Source: JALORV01 sp963791235 (GTDB taxonomy: Bacteria > Pseudomonadota > Gammaproteobacteria > Burkholderiales > Burkholderiaceae_F). Taken from it: a DNA stretch of 64,000 nucleotides. The stretch is taken from the NCBI GenBank assembly GCA_963791235.1, contig CAWBRW010000030.1:73185-137184 (forward strand), read 5' to 3'. A model generated the notes under the pieces. That model saw only the letters and a program-made list of their open reading frames with translations, did no database searches and was not told the origin of the DNA. Shown here one piece after another: positions 38,566 to 47,910 of the stretch (position 1 is the stretch's first letter; every line of letters starts with the position of its first letter). The position numbers and the translations under genes are program-made.

Positions 38566-40007
38566 GTCGCTTCCTTGAGCCGGAACCGACGCGGGCGGAA
38601 GGCGCGGGCGCGCGGGTCGAAGGCCTCGCGCACGGCGTCGGCGAAGAGGTTCGCCGCCAGTACCAGCGCCAGCATGAAGGTGAACGCGGTCGCCAGGTTC
38701 CACCAGACGACCGGGTCGCGCGACATCTCGCTGCGCGCCAGGTTGATCATCGAGCCGAAGCTCGACGAGTTCGGGTCGACACCGACGCCGACATACGAGA
38801 GCACGGCTTCATAGAGCACCAGTGCCGAGAAATCCAGCACCGCGACGATCAGCACGAGGTGCATGACGTTTGGCAGGATGTGGCGCCGCATGATGCGCCA
38901 GTGGCTGACGCCGAACGCGTGTGCCGCCTGCACGTATTCGAGTTCGGAGATCTTCAGCGTTTCGGCGCGCAGCAGCCGGCACAGCGTGGCCCATCCGGTG
39001 ATGCCGAGGATCACGCAGAGCAGGAAGAGGCGAAACTCCGCGCGCTCGACCCCGGTCGCGAAGTTCTCGGCATTGCGGTCGATGTAGACATTGATCAGCA
39101 GCACGAAGGCGGCGACAAGCAGGATCGGCGGGATCGCCGACAGCACGGTGTAGAAGTACTGGATAACGTCGTCGACCCAGCCCTTGAAGTAGCCGGCCAG
39201 GACTCCGAGCGCAATCGCCAGCGGCAAGGTTGCGATGGTCGAGAGCGATCCGATCACCACGGCAGTGCGGACACTCTTCAGCGCCTGGAACAGCACGTCG
39301 TTGCCGGTGCGATCGGTACCGAACGGGTGGTAGACCGGCCAGATCGCGGCGAGCCAGCCGATGAACATGCTGAGCACGGCAGTCGTCAGCACGATCGCAC
39401 GCCAGGGAATTTCGGTCTGCCCGCGCAGCATGTCGACGAGCGACTGGCTCCATCCGCCCGCGGTGCGACCGCGCAGCGCCGCGATCGCGAAGGTCAACAG
39501 CAGCGCGGACGCGAGGCCCCCGGCGATTCCGGCCAACGAACGCTTGGCGAGGTCAGGCTTCCACTCGCGCGCCGGATCCTGCAGATGCGACCCGCCGTGC
39601 GCCAGCCGTGGCAACTCGCGAACTTCCTTGCCGTCGATAACCGCCGTTTCGCGCTGGAACGACCAGTAGGCGAGCGGCACCGAGTAGGTCTTCTCGCGTG
39701 CCTCGACGGCGTGCCTCAGCAGCAGGTCGAGCGGCGACACTGTGCGCGTTGCGTAAGCCTCCGAGGCGTCTGCCGCCGCCCCGGCAACAGCCGCAAGACG
39801 CGGCCGGAAGTGGATCGAATCAAGCAGCGCAATCGAGATGAAGGCGATCAGCACTACCGCGGCCGACATCGCCGGTGCGTCGTGCAGCACGTGCTGCCAG
39901 GTCTTGCGCAAGTCGGCGTTGCGCCGCACGTGGACCACGTACGCGATGACCGTGGCCACCACCAGCCACAGCACGAGGTCGGTCCAGAGGAAGACGAACT
40001 TGGGCAT
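38562..40007 (-). CDS. yejE: Peptide ABC transporter permease (YejE-like, enlarged)
   Basis: This 481-residue permease has an N-terminal helix pair, a large extracytoplasmic insertion (about residues 55-130; contains REKTYSVPLAYWSFQ) and a typical BPD C-terminal core with the EAA loop (LEYVQAAHAFGVSHWRIMRRHILPN) near residue 390. It is about 140 residues longer than E. coli YejE. The Met at 40007 overlaps the yejB stop by one base (TGATG), and yejF overlaps its end. The insertion may contact the solute-binding protein. Confidence 0.88.
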   Translation of the reverse strand: MPKFVFLWTDLVLWLVVATVIAYVVHVRRNADLRKTWQHVLHDAPAMSAAVVLIAFISIALLDSIHFRPRLAAVAGAAADASEAYATRTVSPLDLLLRHAVEAREKTYSVPLAYWSFQRETAVIDGKEVRELPRLAHGGSHLQDPAREWKPDLAKRSLAGIAGGLASALLLTFAIAALRGRTAGGWSQSLVDMLRGQTEIPWRAIVLTTAVLSMFIGWLAAIWPVYHPFGTDRTGNDVLFQALKSVRTAVVIGSLSTIATLPLAIALGVLAGYFKGWVDDVIQYFYTVLSAIPPILLVAAFVLLINVYIDRNAENFATGVERAEFRLFLLCVILGITGWATLCRLLRAETLKISELEYVQAAHAFGVSHWRIMRRHILPNVMHLVLIVAVLDFSALVLYEAVLSYVGVGVDPNSSSFGSMINLARSEMSRDPVVWWNLATAFTFMLALVLAANLFADAVREAFDPRARAFRPRRFRLKEAT

Positions 40008-40984
40008 CAGGCCAGCCGGACCCGCGGATCGACGAACGTGTAGGCGATGTCGGTCGCGAGGTAGGCGAGGATGTAGAGCAGCGAACCCAGGAACACCATC
40101 GTGTGAACGATCGCAAAGTCCTGCCCGGCGATGGCCTCGACGACGTAGGTGCCCAGCCCCGGGATGCCGAAGAACGACTCGAACACGATCGACCCGAGGA
40201 ACGCGTAGGGCAGCAGCGCACCGACGTGGGTCAGGATCGGCAGCCAGGCGTTGCGCAGCACATGGCCGAACAGCACCGCCGGCTCCGACAGTCCTTTCGA
40301 TCGCGCGGTGCGAACGTAGTCCTTGCCGACTTCCTCCAGCAGCATCGCGCGGAACAACCGCGCTTCCGAGCCCAGCTGGAAGACGATGCCGACGACCAGC
40401 GGCAGCGCGAGGAACTTGACGAGATCCAGACCCGGCACGAAGCCCGACAGCGGCACCAGCTTCAGCGTCTTGCCGAAGAACCACTGCGCCATGATGATGT
40501 AAAAGAGGCTCGAAATCGACATCATCACGACGCAGACCACCGTGCCCCAGAAGTCCAGGTAACTGGCGCGGAAGAACACCAGCAGCAGTGCGAAGGCGAT
40601 GCCGGAGAACACTGTGAGCAGCAGCATCGGCCCGGCCAGCGCCAGGCTCGCCGGAATGCGATTCGCGATCTCGTGCGCGATGTCACGCCCGCTGTCGCTG
40701 GTGCCGAAGTTCAGCGTGAAGAGGCGCAGCGACCGGTCGTAGAAGATCGTCTGCCGCACCTTGTCGAAGCCTTCGGCCTTGGTGTTGAACCACAGCGGCT
40801 TGTCGTAGCCGCGCTCGGCCTTCCACTTCTCGATCGCGTCCTGCGAGACGCGCTTGGCGCCGATGTTGAGCCGCGCGATGTTGTCGGGCGAGTTGACCGC
40901 AAAGAACAGCGTGAACGTCAGCAGGTTCACGCCGACCAGGATCAGCAGCGAGTAGCCGATGCGACGAAGGATGTAGTTCAGCAC
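40007..40984 (-). CDS. yejB: Peptide ABC transporter permease (YejB-like)
   Basis: This 325-residue inner-membrane permease starts MLNYILRRIGYSLLILVGVN, the typical N-terminal helix. A periplasmic loop (residues 30-105) precedes the core helices. The EAA motif is DYVRTARSKGLSEPAVLFGHVLRNAWLPI near residue 225. The ending GLGTYVVEAIAGQDFAIVHTMVFLGSLLY is normal. yejA lies 28 bp upstream. Confidence 0.9.
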   Translation of the reverse strand: MLNYILRRIGYSLLILVGVNLLTFTLFFAVNSPDNIARLNIGAKRVSQDAIEKWKAERGYDKPLWFNTKAEGFDKVRQTIFYDRSLRLFTLNFGTSDSGRDIAHEIANRIPASLALAGPMLLLTVFSGIAFALLLVFFRASYLDFWGTVVCVVMMSISSLFYIIMAQWFFGKTLKLVPLSGFVPGLDLVKFLALPLVVGIVFQLGSEARLFRAMLLEEVGKDYVRTARSKGLSEPAVLFGHVLRNAWLPILTHVGALLPYAFLGSIVFESFFGIPGLGTYVVEAIAGQDFAIVHTMVFLGSLLYILAYLATDIAYTFVDPRVRLA

Positions 40985-41012
40985 GATGCGGCACGCCCGG
41001 GCACAAGACTGC

Positions 41013-43253
41013 TCACGACGCGCCCTTCGGTGCGGCGAGTGCGCGCCCCGCCGTCTCGCGCTCGCGCCGCTTCCAGCTGCGGAAGGCCGGCACGATGGCC
41101 GCGACGATGAGCAGCACGATGATCGCGACCGGCCACCAGATCGGCCGGTTCCATTCCGCGATCTTCGCCGCCCGCAGTTGCGGGTCGACCTTGAAGTACA
41201 TCAGCCGGTCGTTGGCCAGCGGTGCCGGCTTCACGTTGCCGACCCAGGCGTGGTGCACCGAGCCCGCATACGGGTTGTAGCCGAAGGCCCAGGGCGCATC
41301 GCGCTGCAGGATGCTGATCATCTGGTCGACGACCTCCTGCTTGCGCGGCACGTCGTCCAGATAGCGCATCTCCTCGAACAGCTTGTCGAACTCGGGGTTC
41401 TGGTAGTTGGCGGTGTTGTTGCCGTTGCCCTGCGTGGCCGCCTGCGAATTCGGGCCGTACAGCAGGAACAGGAAGTTCTCCGCGTCGGGGTAATCGGCGA
41501 ACCAGCCCCACCAGAAGATCTGCAGGCTGCCCTTGTCGGCCTTGTCCTGAAAACGGTTGTAATCAGTGGCCCGCAATTCAAGCTGCACGCCGAGCTTGGC
41601 AAACTGCTTCACCATCCAGTCGACTTCCGCCTTCAGCTCCGGAGTCAGCGCGCGCTGGTAGTCATAGTTGAGCACCAGCGGCTGGCCGGTCTTCGCGTCG
41701 CGGCCTTCCGGGTATCCGGCTTCCGCCAGCAGCTTCTTCGCTTCCTCTATCGATTTGCGACGCGGCTTGCCGTCGACGACGTCGTACACCGTGCGGTTGA
41801 CGAGATCCGGCCGGTAGGCGAACACGCCCGGCGGCACCGCGCTCATCGCCGGCTCGCCCGCGGCCTTGCTCTCGAACACGCGCACGAACTCCTCCCAGTC
41901 GATCGCAATCGACAACGCCTGGCGCAGCTTGCGATTGCGCTCCTGCTCCTCGGGCGTCTTGCCCTTGCCGACCACGGGGTCCCACCAGTTGAAGCCGAGG
42001 TACCAGTTGGAAATCTCCAGGAGTTTCGGCATCTGGATGCCGCGTTCGCGGAACAGCTGCGCGATCGCTTCGGAATTCTTGACGTCGTAGTCCAGGTCCT
42101 GGAACCAGTCGAAGCGCGAGACATCCGGGTTGTCGTAGTAGCCCTGCAGGAACTTGGTCTTGTGAGGGATCTTTTCCTTCTCGATCGAGAACACGACCTT
42201 GTCGATGAACGGCATCATCTTTCCGCAGTCGGCCAGCAGCCCGGCGGCCTTGTCGGCGGCCTCGCCTGCGCAGGGGTACGGCTCGCCGCGAAAGTTCGGG
42301 TTGCGCGACAGCACATGTCGCCGGTTCTCCTGGTATTCGGTCAGCATGTAAGGGCCTGTTCCGACCGGCCAGTAGTTCATGCTGAGGTTGCGTTCGTTCA
42401 TGCCCGGCTGCGCATAGAACTTGTCGGCTTCCCACGGCACGGGTGAGAAGAACGACATCGTCAGCCAGTACTTGAACTGCGGGTATTTGCCCTGCAGCCG
42501 GATGCGCACCGTGTGGTCGTCGATCGCTTCTGCCCCGGCCAGCGGGAACTGCCGGAAGTCGAGGAACGGCAGGTTGCGGTCCGTCAGCGGCTTGCCGTTG
42601 CGCAGTTTCTCGTCTTCCTTCGAAATGAGCTCGCCGTACTCCTTGAGTCCCTTGATGTGCTCGACCATCGGCGAGAACGACGGCGACTTGATCCGCGTGG
42701 TGGCCAGTCGCTTGATCGCATAGACGTAGTCGTGGGCCGTCAGCTCGCGCGTGCCCTGATGTTCGAAGTCGAACGGCGTGCGCTTGTCACCGAGTTCCTT
42801 CTCGGTGAGGGCGTGATAGCGGTACTGGCCGGACTCGTCCTTCGCGAAGGCGGGATGCGGCGCGAAGCGAATCTCTTTCCTGAGCCGGATGTCGTAGACC
42901 GACTCGGCGATGTCTGCGCCCGGCGCATCGGCGGGCAGCTCGCGGCCCTGCTTGTCGTAGTAGCGCGGGGTGGCGATGGCCTCGGCGGCGCGCGGCGCCA
43001 CTTCGTACGGGCGCTTCAGGTAATGAAATCGGTACAGTGGCTCGTAGACCGCGTAGGTATACGGGGTTTCGTCGAGCGAGTAGGAGGCGGTCGGATCGAG
43101 GTACTTGGGCGATCGCTCCGTGAACGCGGTGAAGAAGGTGTTGGTCTTCTCGGCGCCGCTTTGATGCGGGCTGTTGGTGACGCGATCGCAGCCGGCAAGC
43201 AGGGTCACCAGAGCAACCATGCCTGACGCCAACTTGCCGCACAGCGTTTTCAT
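41013..43253 (-). CDS. yejA: Peptide ABC transporter solute-binding lipoprotein with C-terminal membrane helix
   Basis: This SBP family 5 protein binds peptides for the importer. The start at 43253 follows GGAGGACGGG and gives a lipoprotein signal ending LLAGC, so Cys about 23 is probably lipidated. Family blocks include TAFTERSPKYLDPTASY, YAIKRLATTRIKSP and ALSIAIDWEEFVRV. The protein is 746 residues, longer than E. coli YejA (about 600), and near the end has a clear helix (WWPVAIIVLLIVAAIVPAF, about 710-728) plus a basic tail. A C-terminal membrane helix on a lipoprotein SBP is unusual. Confidence 0.9.
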   Translation of the reverse strand: MKTLCGKLASGMVALVTLLAGCDRVTNSPHQSGAEKTNTFFTAFTERSPKYLDPTASYSLDETPYTYAVYEPLYRFHYLKRPYEVAPRAAEAIATPRYYDKQGRELPADAPGADIAESVYDIRLRKEIRFAPHPAFAKDESGQYRYHALTEKELGDKRTPFDFEHQGTRELTAHDYVYAIKRLATTRIKSPSFSPMVEHIKGLKEYGELISKEDEKLRNGKPLTDRNLPFLDFRQFPLAGAEAIDDHTVRIRLQGKYPQFKYWLTMSFFSPVPWEADKFYAQPGMNERNLSMNYWPVGTGPYMLTEYQENRRHVLSRNPNFRGEPYPCAGEAADKAAGLLADCGKMMPFIDKVVFSIEKEKIPHKTKFLQGYYDNPDVSRFDWFQDLDYDVKNSEAIAQLFRERGIQMPKLLEISNWYLGFNWWDPVVGKGKTPEEQERNRKLRQALSIAIDWEEFVRVFESKAAGEPAMSAVPPGVFAYRPDLVNRTVYDVVDGKPRRKSIEEAKKLLAEAGYPEGRDAKTGQPLVLNYDYQRALTPELKAEVDWMVKQFAKLGVQLELRATDYNRFQDKADKGSLQIFWWGWFADYPDAENFLFLLYGPNSQAATQGNGNNTANYQNPEFDKLFEEMRYLDDVPRKQEVVDQMISILQRDAPWAFGYNPYAGSVHHAWVGNVKPAPLANDRLMYFKVDPQLRAAKIAEWNRPIWWPVAIIVLLIVAAIVPAFRSWKRRERETAGRALAAPKGAS

Positions 43254-43380
43254 CCCGTCCTCCCCGCGTGATCGCGGCCGGCTGCCTGACCCTCGTGAGG
43301 CTGGCAAAAGCCGCGCATTGTAGTGGCGCGCCAGAGGCGACGGCGCAGCGCCGTGCCCCGGTCACGCTCTCGGCCGCCCG

Positions 43381-43386
43381 TATACT
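43381..43386 (+). promoter_or_regulatory. Possible -10 element upstream of ybgC
   Basis: A TATACT hexamer lies 12 bp before the ybgC ATG in the spacer divergent to yejA. Transcription would begin only a few bases before the start codon, so the mRNA would be almost leaderless. No good -35 motif is seen. Confidence 0.3.
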
Positions 43387-43398
43387 GCGCCGCACCGC

Positions 43399-43848
43399 AT
43401 GTTGACGCCTCTTGCCTCTGCGACCAGCCAGCCGTTCATCTGGACCGTCCGCGTCTATTACGAAGACACGGACACTGGCGGCATCGTCTACTACGCCAAC
43501 TACCTGAAGTTCTTCGAACGCGCGCGTACTGAATGGTTGCGCGCGGCCGGCCTGGAGCAGCAAAGACTTCTCGACGAGTTCGGCCTGCAGTTCGTCGTCG
43601 CGCACATCGAGTGCGACTATCGCCTGCCGGCCCGCCTCGACGACCTTATCGAGATCGACCTGCGGATCGCCCGGGCCGCGCGCGTGTCCATCGTTTTTGA
43701 GCAGGCGGCGCGTCGCGCCGACGCGATCCTGGCGACGGCCAAGGTGAAGGTGGCCTGCGTCGACTCCCGCCGTCTGGTTCCGATGGCCATGCCAACCACG
43801 GTGCTCAACGCCTTTCGTACCCTGCCTGGATTCAGCGCCCCGCAATGA
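43399..43848 (+). CDS. ybgC: Tol-Pal associated acyl-CoA thioesterase YbgC
   Basis: YbgC is a hotdog-fold thioesterase that heads the Tol-Pal operon. The 149-residue protein has the motif VYYEDTDTGGIVYYANYLKFFERARTEWLR with the catalytic Asp. The TolQ ATG overlaps its stop (ATGA). Some members hydrolyse short-chain acyl-CoA; the physiological role with Tol-Pal is not settled. Confidence 0.94.
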   Translation: MLTPLASATSQPFIWTVRVYYEDTDTGGIVYYANYLKFFERARTEWLRAAGLEQQRLLDEFGLQFVVAHIECDYRLPARLDDLIEIDLRIARAARVSIVFEQAARRADAILATAKVKVACVDSRRLVPMAMPTTVLNAFRTLPGFSAPQ

Positions 43849-44516
43849 CACCTGCCACCGACCTGTCGATCCTGTCCCTGATGACCAAGGCCACGCTGGT
43901 CGTGCAGCTCGTGATGCTGCTGCTGGCCGTGCTGTCGATTGCGTCCTGGACCGCCATCTTCCAGAAGGGCTTCGCCATCAAGCGCGCCAAGCGCGAGACG
44001 GAGGAATTCGAGCGCCAGTTCTGGGGTGGTGCGGAGCTGTCGCAGCTCTACCAGCAGGCGTCGAATCCGCGGCGCAAGGCGGGCGCGCTGGAGCGCATCT
44101 TCGAGTCGGGCATGAGCGAGTTCCTCAAGCTGCGCGGCCGGGGCGACGCGCAGGCGACGCTCGATGGCGCACGCCGCGCCATGCGTGCGTCGTACCAGCG
44201 TGAAATGGACGCCCTCGAGTCGCGCCTGAATTTCCTGGCGTCGGTCGGCTCGGTCAGTCCCTACATCGGACTGTTTGGCACGGTCTGGGGAATCATGCAC
44301 GCGTTCACGGGTCTATCGAACCTGCAGCAGGCCAACCTGGCGAGCGTCGCACCCGGCATCGCCGAGGCGCTGGTCGCGACCGCGATCGGCCTGTTTGCGG
44401 CGATCCCGGCGGTCGTGGCCTACAACCGTTTCGCGAACGATATCGATCGACTGGCCAACCGCTTCGAGAGCTTCATGGAAGAATTCCTCAACATCCTGCA
44501 GCGGCAGCGGACCTAA
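43845..44516 (+). CDS. tolQ: Tol-Pal proton channel TolQ
   Basis: TolQ with TolR uses the proton gradient to energise TolA during division. The 223-residue protein has three helices: VVQLVMLLLAVLSIASWTAIF, SPYIGLFGTVWGIMHAF near residue 135, and IGLFAAIPAVVAYN near residue 180. The cytoplasmic part after helix 1 carries FAIKRAKRETEEFERQFW. Its start overlaps the ybgC stop. It lacks the signal peptide seen in the exbB at 27,493. Confidence 0.95.
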   Translation: MTPATDLSILSLMTKATLVVQLVMLLLAVLSIASWTAIFQKGFAIKRAKRETEEFERQFWGGAELSQLYQQASNPRRKAGALERIFESGMSEFLKLRGRGDAQATLDGARRAMRASYQREMDALESRLNFLASVGSVSPYIGLFGTVWGIMHAFTGLSNLQQANLASVAPGIAEALVATAIGLFAAIPAVVAYNRFANDIDRLANRFESFMEEFLNILQRQRT

Positions 44517-44537
44517 GGACTCTCCGGAGACTCCCAG

Positions 44538-44960
44538 ATGGCGCTAGTTGCACGCCGCACCGGTCGCCGCCGTCGCATGATGGCGGACATCAACGTCGTC
44601 CCGTACGTCGACGTGATGCTGGTGCTCGTCGTCATCCTGATGGTCGCCGCGCCGTTCGTGAATCCGAGTGTCGTCAACTTGCCGAGCGTGGCGAAGGCGG
44701 GGCAGCAAAAGGAAACGCCGGTGCGCGTCGTCGTGCGGCCGAATGGCCGCATCTCGGTCTTCGATGCCAATGCGCGAGAGCGTCCGGTGGAGACCGCGCA
44801 ATTGGTCGCCGCGGTGCGCGAGCGGCAGGGCGGCAAGTCGGCGACTCCGGTGGTGATCGAAGCCGATGGCGAAACGAAGTACGAGGCCGTCGTGAAGGTG
44901 ATGGGCGAACTCCAGAAGGCGGGCATCGAGCGGGTTGGGCTCTCGGTGCAGGTGCGGTGA
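44538..44960 (+). CDS. tolR: Tol-Pal protein TolR
   Basis: TolR is the single-helix partner of TolQ. The 140-residue protein has a basic start (ARRTGRRRRMMADINVVPYVD) and a helix beginning MLVLVVILMVAAPF with the functional Asp just before it. The periplasmic domain ends AGIERVGLSVQVR. tolA starts at the overlapping GTG. Confidence 0.95.
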   Translation: MALVARRTGRRRRMMADINVVPYVDVMLVLVVILMVAAPFVNPSVVNLPSVAKAGQQKETPVRVVVRPNGRISVFDANARERPVETAQLVAAVRERQGGKSATPVVIEADGETKYEAVVKVMGELQKAGIERVGLSVQVR

Positions 44961-45805
44961 ACGCGCCGTCCGCTCGGCACCCGGCCGCGCGTCGCCGTTG
45001 GCACCCGCCGGAGCGTTCGGGCCCTGCGTTTGCCCTCTCGCTGCTGGCGCACGGCGTGCTGTTCATCGCGATTGCCTTCGCCGTGCGTTGGAAGACCGAA
45101 CCGGCGGGCACCGTTGCGGTCGAGCTCTGGGGAGGACTGCCACCTGCTGCAGTCCAGGCGCCGCCTCCGCCGTCGCCGCCGATTACCGTCGCGCCGCCCC
45201 GGGTCGAGCCGCCGCCAGAGCCGCGCAAGGCCGACATTGTCGAGAAGCCGGTGGAGCCGCCGAAGAAGGCCCCGCCGAAAGTCGAGCCGCCTCCGAAGCC
45301 TGTCGAGCCCCCGAAGAAGATCGATCCTCCGAAGAAGGTCGATCCGCCCAAGAAGGCGGGACCTGATCCGGAGCAGTTGAAACGGGAGGCAGAGGTGAAG
45401 GCGGAAGCCGCCGAGGCCGCCCGGCGTCAGCAGGCCGCGGTCGAGCGTGCCCTGGCGGCCGCGGGCGGCTCGGCGAGCGGTGTGCCGGGTGGCACACCGG
45501 CGGCCGGGCCGGGCGGCATCGCACGTGGTTATGAGTCGCAGGTGGTGGGCTGCATCCGGCCGCACATTGCGTTCAACGTGCCCGAGGGCCTGCGCCCGAA
45601 GCAGCACGTCGCCGAGTTCGAGGTCCAGTTGCTGCCCAGCGGCGAGCAGGTTGGGGCACCGCGATTGCTTCATGCGAGCGGGCTGGCCGCCTACGACCAG
45701 GCGGTCGAGCGCGCGATACGCCGCTGCGATCCGTTCCCGCGTCCGCGCGAAGGCGCGATGCCGCGCTCGTTGCGCCTGACGTTCGATCCCGTGGAAACCC
45801 GATAG
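44957..45805 (+). CDS. tolA: Tol-Pal protein TolA
   Basis: TolA spans the periplasm to contact TolB and Pal. The 282-residue protein has one helix (about residues 22-42), a Pro/Lys-rich stretch with repeated PPKK and EPP units (about 60-140), an Ala/Glu helical stretch and a small C-terminal domain (VVGCIRPHIAFNVPEG, RRCDPFPRPREG) with two cysteines, as in TonB-like TolA domains. It starts at a GTG overlapping tolR. Confidence 0.92.
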   Translation: MNAPSARHPAARRRWHPPERSGPAFALSLLAHGVLFIAIAFAVRWKTEPAGTVAVELWGGLPPAAVQAPPPPSPPITVAPPRVEPPPEPRKADIVEKPVEPPKKAPPKVEPPPKPVEPPKKIDPPKKVDPPKKAGPDPEQLKREAEVKAEAAEAARRQQAAVERALAAAGGSASGVPGGTPAAGPGGIARGYESQVVGCIRPHIAFNVPEGLRPKQHVAEFEVQLLPSGEQVGAPRLLHASGLAAYDQAVERAIRRCDPFPRPREGAMPRSLRLTFDPVETR

Positions 45806-45896
45806 CAGAGCTTTCCGTAACCCCACCATCCGTTGTCGCGCGTTCCTGTGAACGGGACCCGCACACCGGTGTCTATACTGCCCGGCAGCCTGTCGA

Positions 45897-47192
45897 ATGA
45901 AGAAACCAAGAAACAACGCCTCGCGCAGCGCCCGCCGGAATATTTGCGGCGCGCTCGTCCTGCTCCCCTTCGCCACTCGAGCGCAGTTGCGCGTCGAGAT
46001 CACTGGCGTCGGTGGACAGCAGTTCCCGATCGCGATTGCGCCGTTCACACAGGAAGGTGCGGGCGCGCAGGACGTCGATGCGATCGTGCGCGCCGACCTG
46101 GCCCGCAGCGGGCTGTTCCGGATCATCGATGCCGGCGCGCAGCCGATCGCCGAGAACGCGAACGTCAATCTCGCGGATTGGAAGACCCGGGGCGCCGATG
46201 CGCTGGTGATCGGCAGCTCGCGTCGGCTCGCCGATGGGCGCTTCGACGTGCGTTTTCGCCTGCTCGACACCGTCAAGCAGACGCAGCTCGACGGCTTGTC
46301 GTACCTTGCGCCGGCCGCTGAATTGCGGCTCACCGCGCACCGCATCGCCGATCGCATCTACGAGAAGCTGACCGGCGAGCGCGGCGTGTTTGCCACGCGC
46401 ATTGCGTACGTCGTGCAGACAAGCCGCAATTCATGGGAGCTGCATGTCGCGGACGCCGATGGCGCCAACTCACAGGCGGCGCTGCGCTCGCGCGAGCCGA
46501 TCATCTCGCCGGCCTGGGCGTCTGACGGCATACGACTTGCCTACGTGAGCTTCGAAACCGGCAAGCCGGTGGTCTACGTCCACACCGTCACGACCGGGGA
46601 GCGCAAGGCCGTCGCGAATTTCCGGGGCTCGAACAGCGCCCCGGCGTGGTCTCCCGACGGCCGTTCCCTCGCCGTCACGCTGACGCGAGAGGGCAACTCG
46701 CAGATCTTCCTGATGAACGCGGACGGTTCCAACGTGCGGCGGATCACACAGTCGAGCGGCATCGATACCGAGCCTGTGTTCAGCCCCGATGGCCAATGGA
46801 TCTACTTCACCTCGGATCGTGGTGGCGGCCCGCAGATCTACCGCATGCCGGGAGGCGGAGGTGCTGCGCAGCGCATGACCTTCGGCGGCGACTACAACAT
46901 CAGTCCGCGACTGTCACCGGACGGCAAGCTGATGGCGTACGTTGCGCGTCGCAGCGGACGATTCCAGGTCATGGTCCACGACCTCGTGAGCGGTACCGAT
47001 TCGCCGGTGACCGACACCGCGCGCGACGAATCACCGAGCTTTGCCCCGAACGGCCGGCTGCTGCTGTATGCGACCGAAGTCAACGGCCGCGGCATCCTGG
47101 CGTCGGCGTCTGTCGACGGCCGCGTAAGAACGCGGCTTTCCGGTCCGAGCGGGGACATCCGTGAGCCCACCTGGGGCCCGTACATCAAGTAA
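45897..47192 (+). CDS. tolB: Tol-Pal beta-propeller protein TolB
   Basis: TolB is the periplasmic partner of Pal and TolA. The 431-residue protein has a signal peptide (ALVLLPFATRAQ), an N-terminal domain (EITGVGGQQFPIAIAPF) and a C-terminal propeller with repeated SPDG/WSPDG blades (about residues 195-425). A TATACT-like motif in the 91-bp gap after tolA could be an internal promoter. Pal follows after 21 bases. Confidence 0.95.
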   Translation: MKKPRNNASRSARRNICGALVLLPFATRAQLRVEITGVGGQQFPIAIAPFTQEGAGAQDVDAIVRADLARSGLFRIIDAGAQPIAENANVNLADWKTRGADALVIGSSRRLADGRFDVRFRLLDTVKQTQLDGLSYLAPAAELRLTAHRIADRIYEKLTGERGVFATRIAYVVQTSRNSWELHVADADGANSQAALRSREPIISPAWASDGIRLAYVSFETGKPVVYVHTVTTGERKAVANFRGSNSAPAWSPDGRSLAVTLTREGNSQIFLMNADGSNVRRITQSSGIDTEPVFSPDGQWIYFTSDRGGGPQIYRMPGGGGAAQRMTFGGDYNISPRLSPDGKLMAYVARRSGRFQVMVHDLVSGTDSPVTDTARDESPSFAPNGRLLLYATEVNGRGILASASVDGRVRTRLSGPSGDIREPTWGPYIK

Positions 47193-47213
47193 ATGAATAA
47201 CGAAGGAGTGCAG

Positions 47214-47762
47214 ATGCAGTATTTCGCCCGATACGCACGCAGTGCAGTGGCCGCCGCGGCGGTCATCCTGATGGTGGCCGGCTGCTCGTCGGTGAAGCTG
47301 GATGAACAGGCGCCGGCGCCGATCGTCGATGCCGGCGCGGGTGGTGCGGGCGCGGCCGATCAGCGCGCCGTGGCGCCCGTGACGGCGGCTTCGACGGCGG
47401 GCGTCGATCCGTTCACGGACCCCAAGAATCCGCTGTCCAAGAAGAGCGTGTTCTTCGATTTCGACAGCTTCGTCGTCAAGAGCGAGTTTCAGCCGCTGGT
47501 CGAGGCCCATGGCAAGTACCTCGCCGCGAACAGCGGTCGACAGATCAAGATCGAGGGCCATACCGATGAGCGCGGCGGACGCGAGTACAACCTCGCACTG
47601 GGCCAGAAGCGCGCAGAGGCCGTGAAGCAGCGCCTGCTGCTGATGGGAGCGCGCGATGCGCAGATCGAGACGGTCAGCTTCGGCAAGGAAAAGCCGCGCG
47701 CGACCGGCAGCAACGAGGAAGCGTGGGCGCAGAACCGGCGGGCGGATATTGTTTATAAGTAA
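47214..47762 (+). CDS. pal: Peptidoglycan-associated lipoprotein Pal
   Basis: Pal anchors the outer membrane to peptidoglycan. The start at 47214 follows GAAGGAG; an ATG at 47193 is in frame but lacks a good ribosome site. The lipobox is MVAGC, and the OmpA-like domain carries FFDFDSFVVK, EGHTDERGGREYNLALGQKRAE and AQNRRADIVY, the meso-DAP binding pattern. The length of 182 residues is normal. A composite hairpin element begins two bases after the stop. Confidence 0.95.
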   Translation: MQYFARYARSAVAAAAVILMVAGCSSVKLDEQAPAPIVDAGAGGAGAADQRAVAPVTAASTAGVDPFTDPKNPLSKKSVFFDFDSFVVKSEFQPLVEAHGKYLAANSGRQIKIEGHTDERGGREYNLALGQKRAEAVKQRLLLMGARDAQIETVSFGKEKPRATGSNEEAWAQNRRADIVYK

Positions 47763-47763
47763 C

Positions 47764-47900
47764 GCTGCTCGTGTACGCGACGGCTGCGCCGTCGCACGTG
47801 CACTCGCAGCGGATTAGTTGGAAGGGCGGGCTTGGGGCGGCCCGGCGCCCGCCCTTAGATCAACTTCACGAGCGAAGCGACCGGGGCGGTCGCTTCGTTG
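47764..47900 (+). repeat. Composite hairpin element, copy A
   Basis: This element fills the pal-cpoB spacer. Hairpin 1 is GCGACGGC (47777-47784), loop TGC and GCCGTCGC (47788-47795), flanked by GTGTAC and GTGCACTCGCAGCGGA. Hairpin 2 is AAGGGCGGGC (47822-47831) with GCCCGCCCTT (47847-47856) around the apex TTGGGGCGGCCCGGC; outer bases AGTTG and CAACT can also pair. Hairpin 3 is CGAAGCGACC (47873-47882) with GGTCGCTTCG (47888-47897). The cpoB start follows at 47911. None has a T-tract. Confidence 0.8.
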
Positions 47901-47910
47901 CATTTGGGGG

